From: Fen-1254 sp963769605
GTDB lineage: Bacteria; Bacteroidota; Ignavibacteria; UBA10030
Assembly (NCBI GenBank): GCA_963769605.1
Contig: CAVYML010000009.1
Coordinates: 186,001-250,000, forward strand
Direction: 5' to 3'
DNA length: 64,000 bases
Numbering within the stretch: the first letter of the stretch is position 1; the number at the start of each line of letters is the position of its first letter. The translations under genes were made by a program, and so were the position numbers. Shown here piece after piece: positions 63,574 to 64,000 of this stretch. A model generated the notes under the pieces. That model saw nothing but the letters and a program-made list of their open reading frames with translations, did not search any database and was not told the DNA's origin.

Positions 63574-64000
63574 TTATTTGAAAATTTTCTGGGTAAAATT
63601 GTATAGGTCATGCCTCCATACATACATGGAGTGACCCCCTTCCATCTCGCTAAAATCTGATTGAATACCGTATTTCGTGAAAATAGCCTGTGTCGATGGA
63701 GTATTTTTTGAAGCCATGTCAGTTTTCCCGCCTGTTGTAAATATAAAATACTTAATATTCTTTTTTAAGATTGGAGCTACAGCCATCACACGTTTGTCAT
63801 ATTTTTCAAGTGATTCAGGATTGCTTGTAAACCATCCGGAACTCATGACATTGACATACGCAAACATATCGGGATAGTCTGCCAGGGTTTCCAGCAATTG
63901 TATACCTCCCATAGAAAGCCCGGCGATAGCCCGGTGAGGTGCATCTGCCAATACACGGAAATTAGTTTCAATATATGGGACAATGTTACTTCCCAAGTCA
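63574..64000 (-). CDS. Esterase-like alpha/beta hydrolase, truncated by the window edge
   Basis: About 142 C-terminal residues; the frame stays open to the window end, so the N-terminus lies outside. AIAGLSMGGIQLLETLADYP holds the nucleophile Ser as in enterochelin-esterase/esterase D-like enzymes, YFIFTTGGKTDMAS carries the likely Asp and EMEGGHSMYVWRHDL the His. Bacteroidota often encode such esterases for feruloyl or acetyl groups on xylan. Probably cotranscribed with the hydrolase that follows. Confidence 0.88.
   Translation of the reverse strand, partial: DLGSNIVPYIETNFRVLADAPHRAIAGLSMGGIQLLETLADYPDMFAYVNVMSSGWFTSNPESLEKYDKRVMAVAPILKKNIKYFIFTTGGKTDMASKNTPSTQAIFTKYGIQSDFSEMEGGHSMYVWRHDLYNFTQKIFK

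Overview
The window looks like the chromosome of a Bacteroidota/Chlorobiota/Ignavibacteriota-group bacterium of moderate GC. The support is a TamB-like protein next to RNase R, a peptidase/PD40-propeller/outer-membrane-barrel fusion, a DUF2723 (GT117) membrane protein, many secreted proteins with Bacteroidota-style signal peptides, and a quinol-type NO reductase. The assignment rests on gene families read by eye, not on a search.

Layout. 1-8.3 kb: core envelope/RNA genes on + (TamB-like, rnr, peptidase-barrel fusion). About 8.3-27.4 kb: an accessory island that I interpret as a chromosomal integron. A truncated integron integrase (intI, + strand, 27218) faces away from a minus-strand array of about 12 promoterless, mostly unrelated small genes. 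They are separated by long attC-like sites with RYYYAAC...GTTRRRY ends, and several stop codons lie inside the attC R'' box. Cassette cargo includes HicAB and BrnTA-like toxin-antitoxin pairs (the latter reversed, with its own promoter/operator), a PD-(D/E)XK nuclease fused to an EVE-like domain, a trypsin-like protease, a TPR protein, small membrane proteins (DUF7010, DUF5362) and hypothetical proteins of types common in integron cassettes. Three kinds of mobile element have entered the array: a group II intron with its RT inside one attC, an IS1111/IS110-type element inside another (plus two remnants in similar sites), and an IS91-type element with a tyrosine recombinase between intI and the first cassette.

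The most exciting point is the intact IS1111-type element. Its 3' non-coding region (22620-22691) folds into a stem, internal loop and hairpin, like the target-binding loop of a bridge RNA. The two sides of the loop carry 8-nt segments that match the two attC flanks and meet on a CT core. An uninterrupted copy of the reconstructed target is present in the neighbouring attC at 23548-23560. The element therefore looks as if it is guided to the conserved attC stem.

27.6-38.6 kb: core and semi-core genes (PstS-like, MFS, nusB, beta-phosphoglucomutase, GT117, a response regulator, small lipoproteins), palindromic repeats, a small graveyard with RT and protease remnants (36.27-36.62 kb), and a 184-bp tandem repeat derived from the adjacent tRNA-Met. 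39-51 kb: a minus-strand run joining glycogen breakdown to the oxidative pentose phosphate pathway (glgP, pgm, zwf, pgl, gnd, tal). 51.9-60.5 kb: ClC channel, a dead IS1380 element, and an NO-respiration/detoxification group (NDH-2, RibD-like, hemerythrin, qNOR). 61.5-64 kb: three secreted alpha/beta hydrolases.

Frameshifts in otherwise well-conserved genes (tal, GT117, protease, tyrosine recombinase) could be real decay or assembly/homopolymer errors; only reads can tell.
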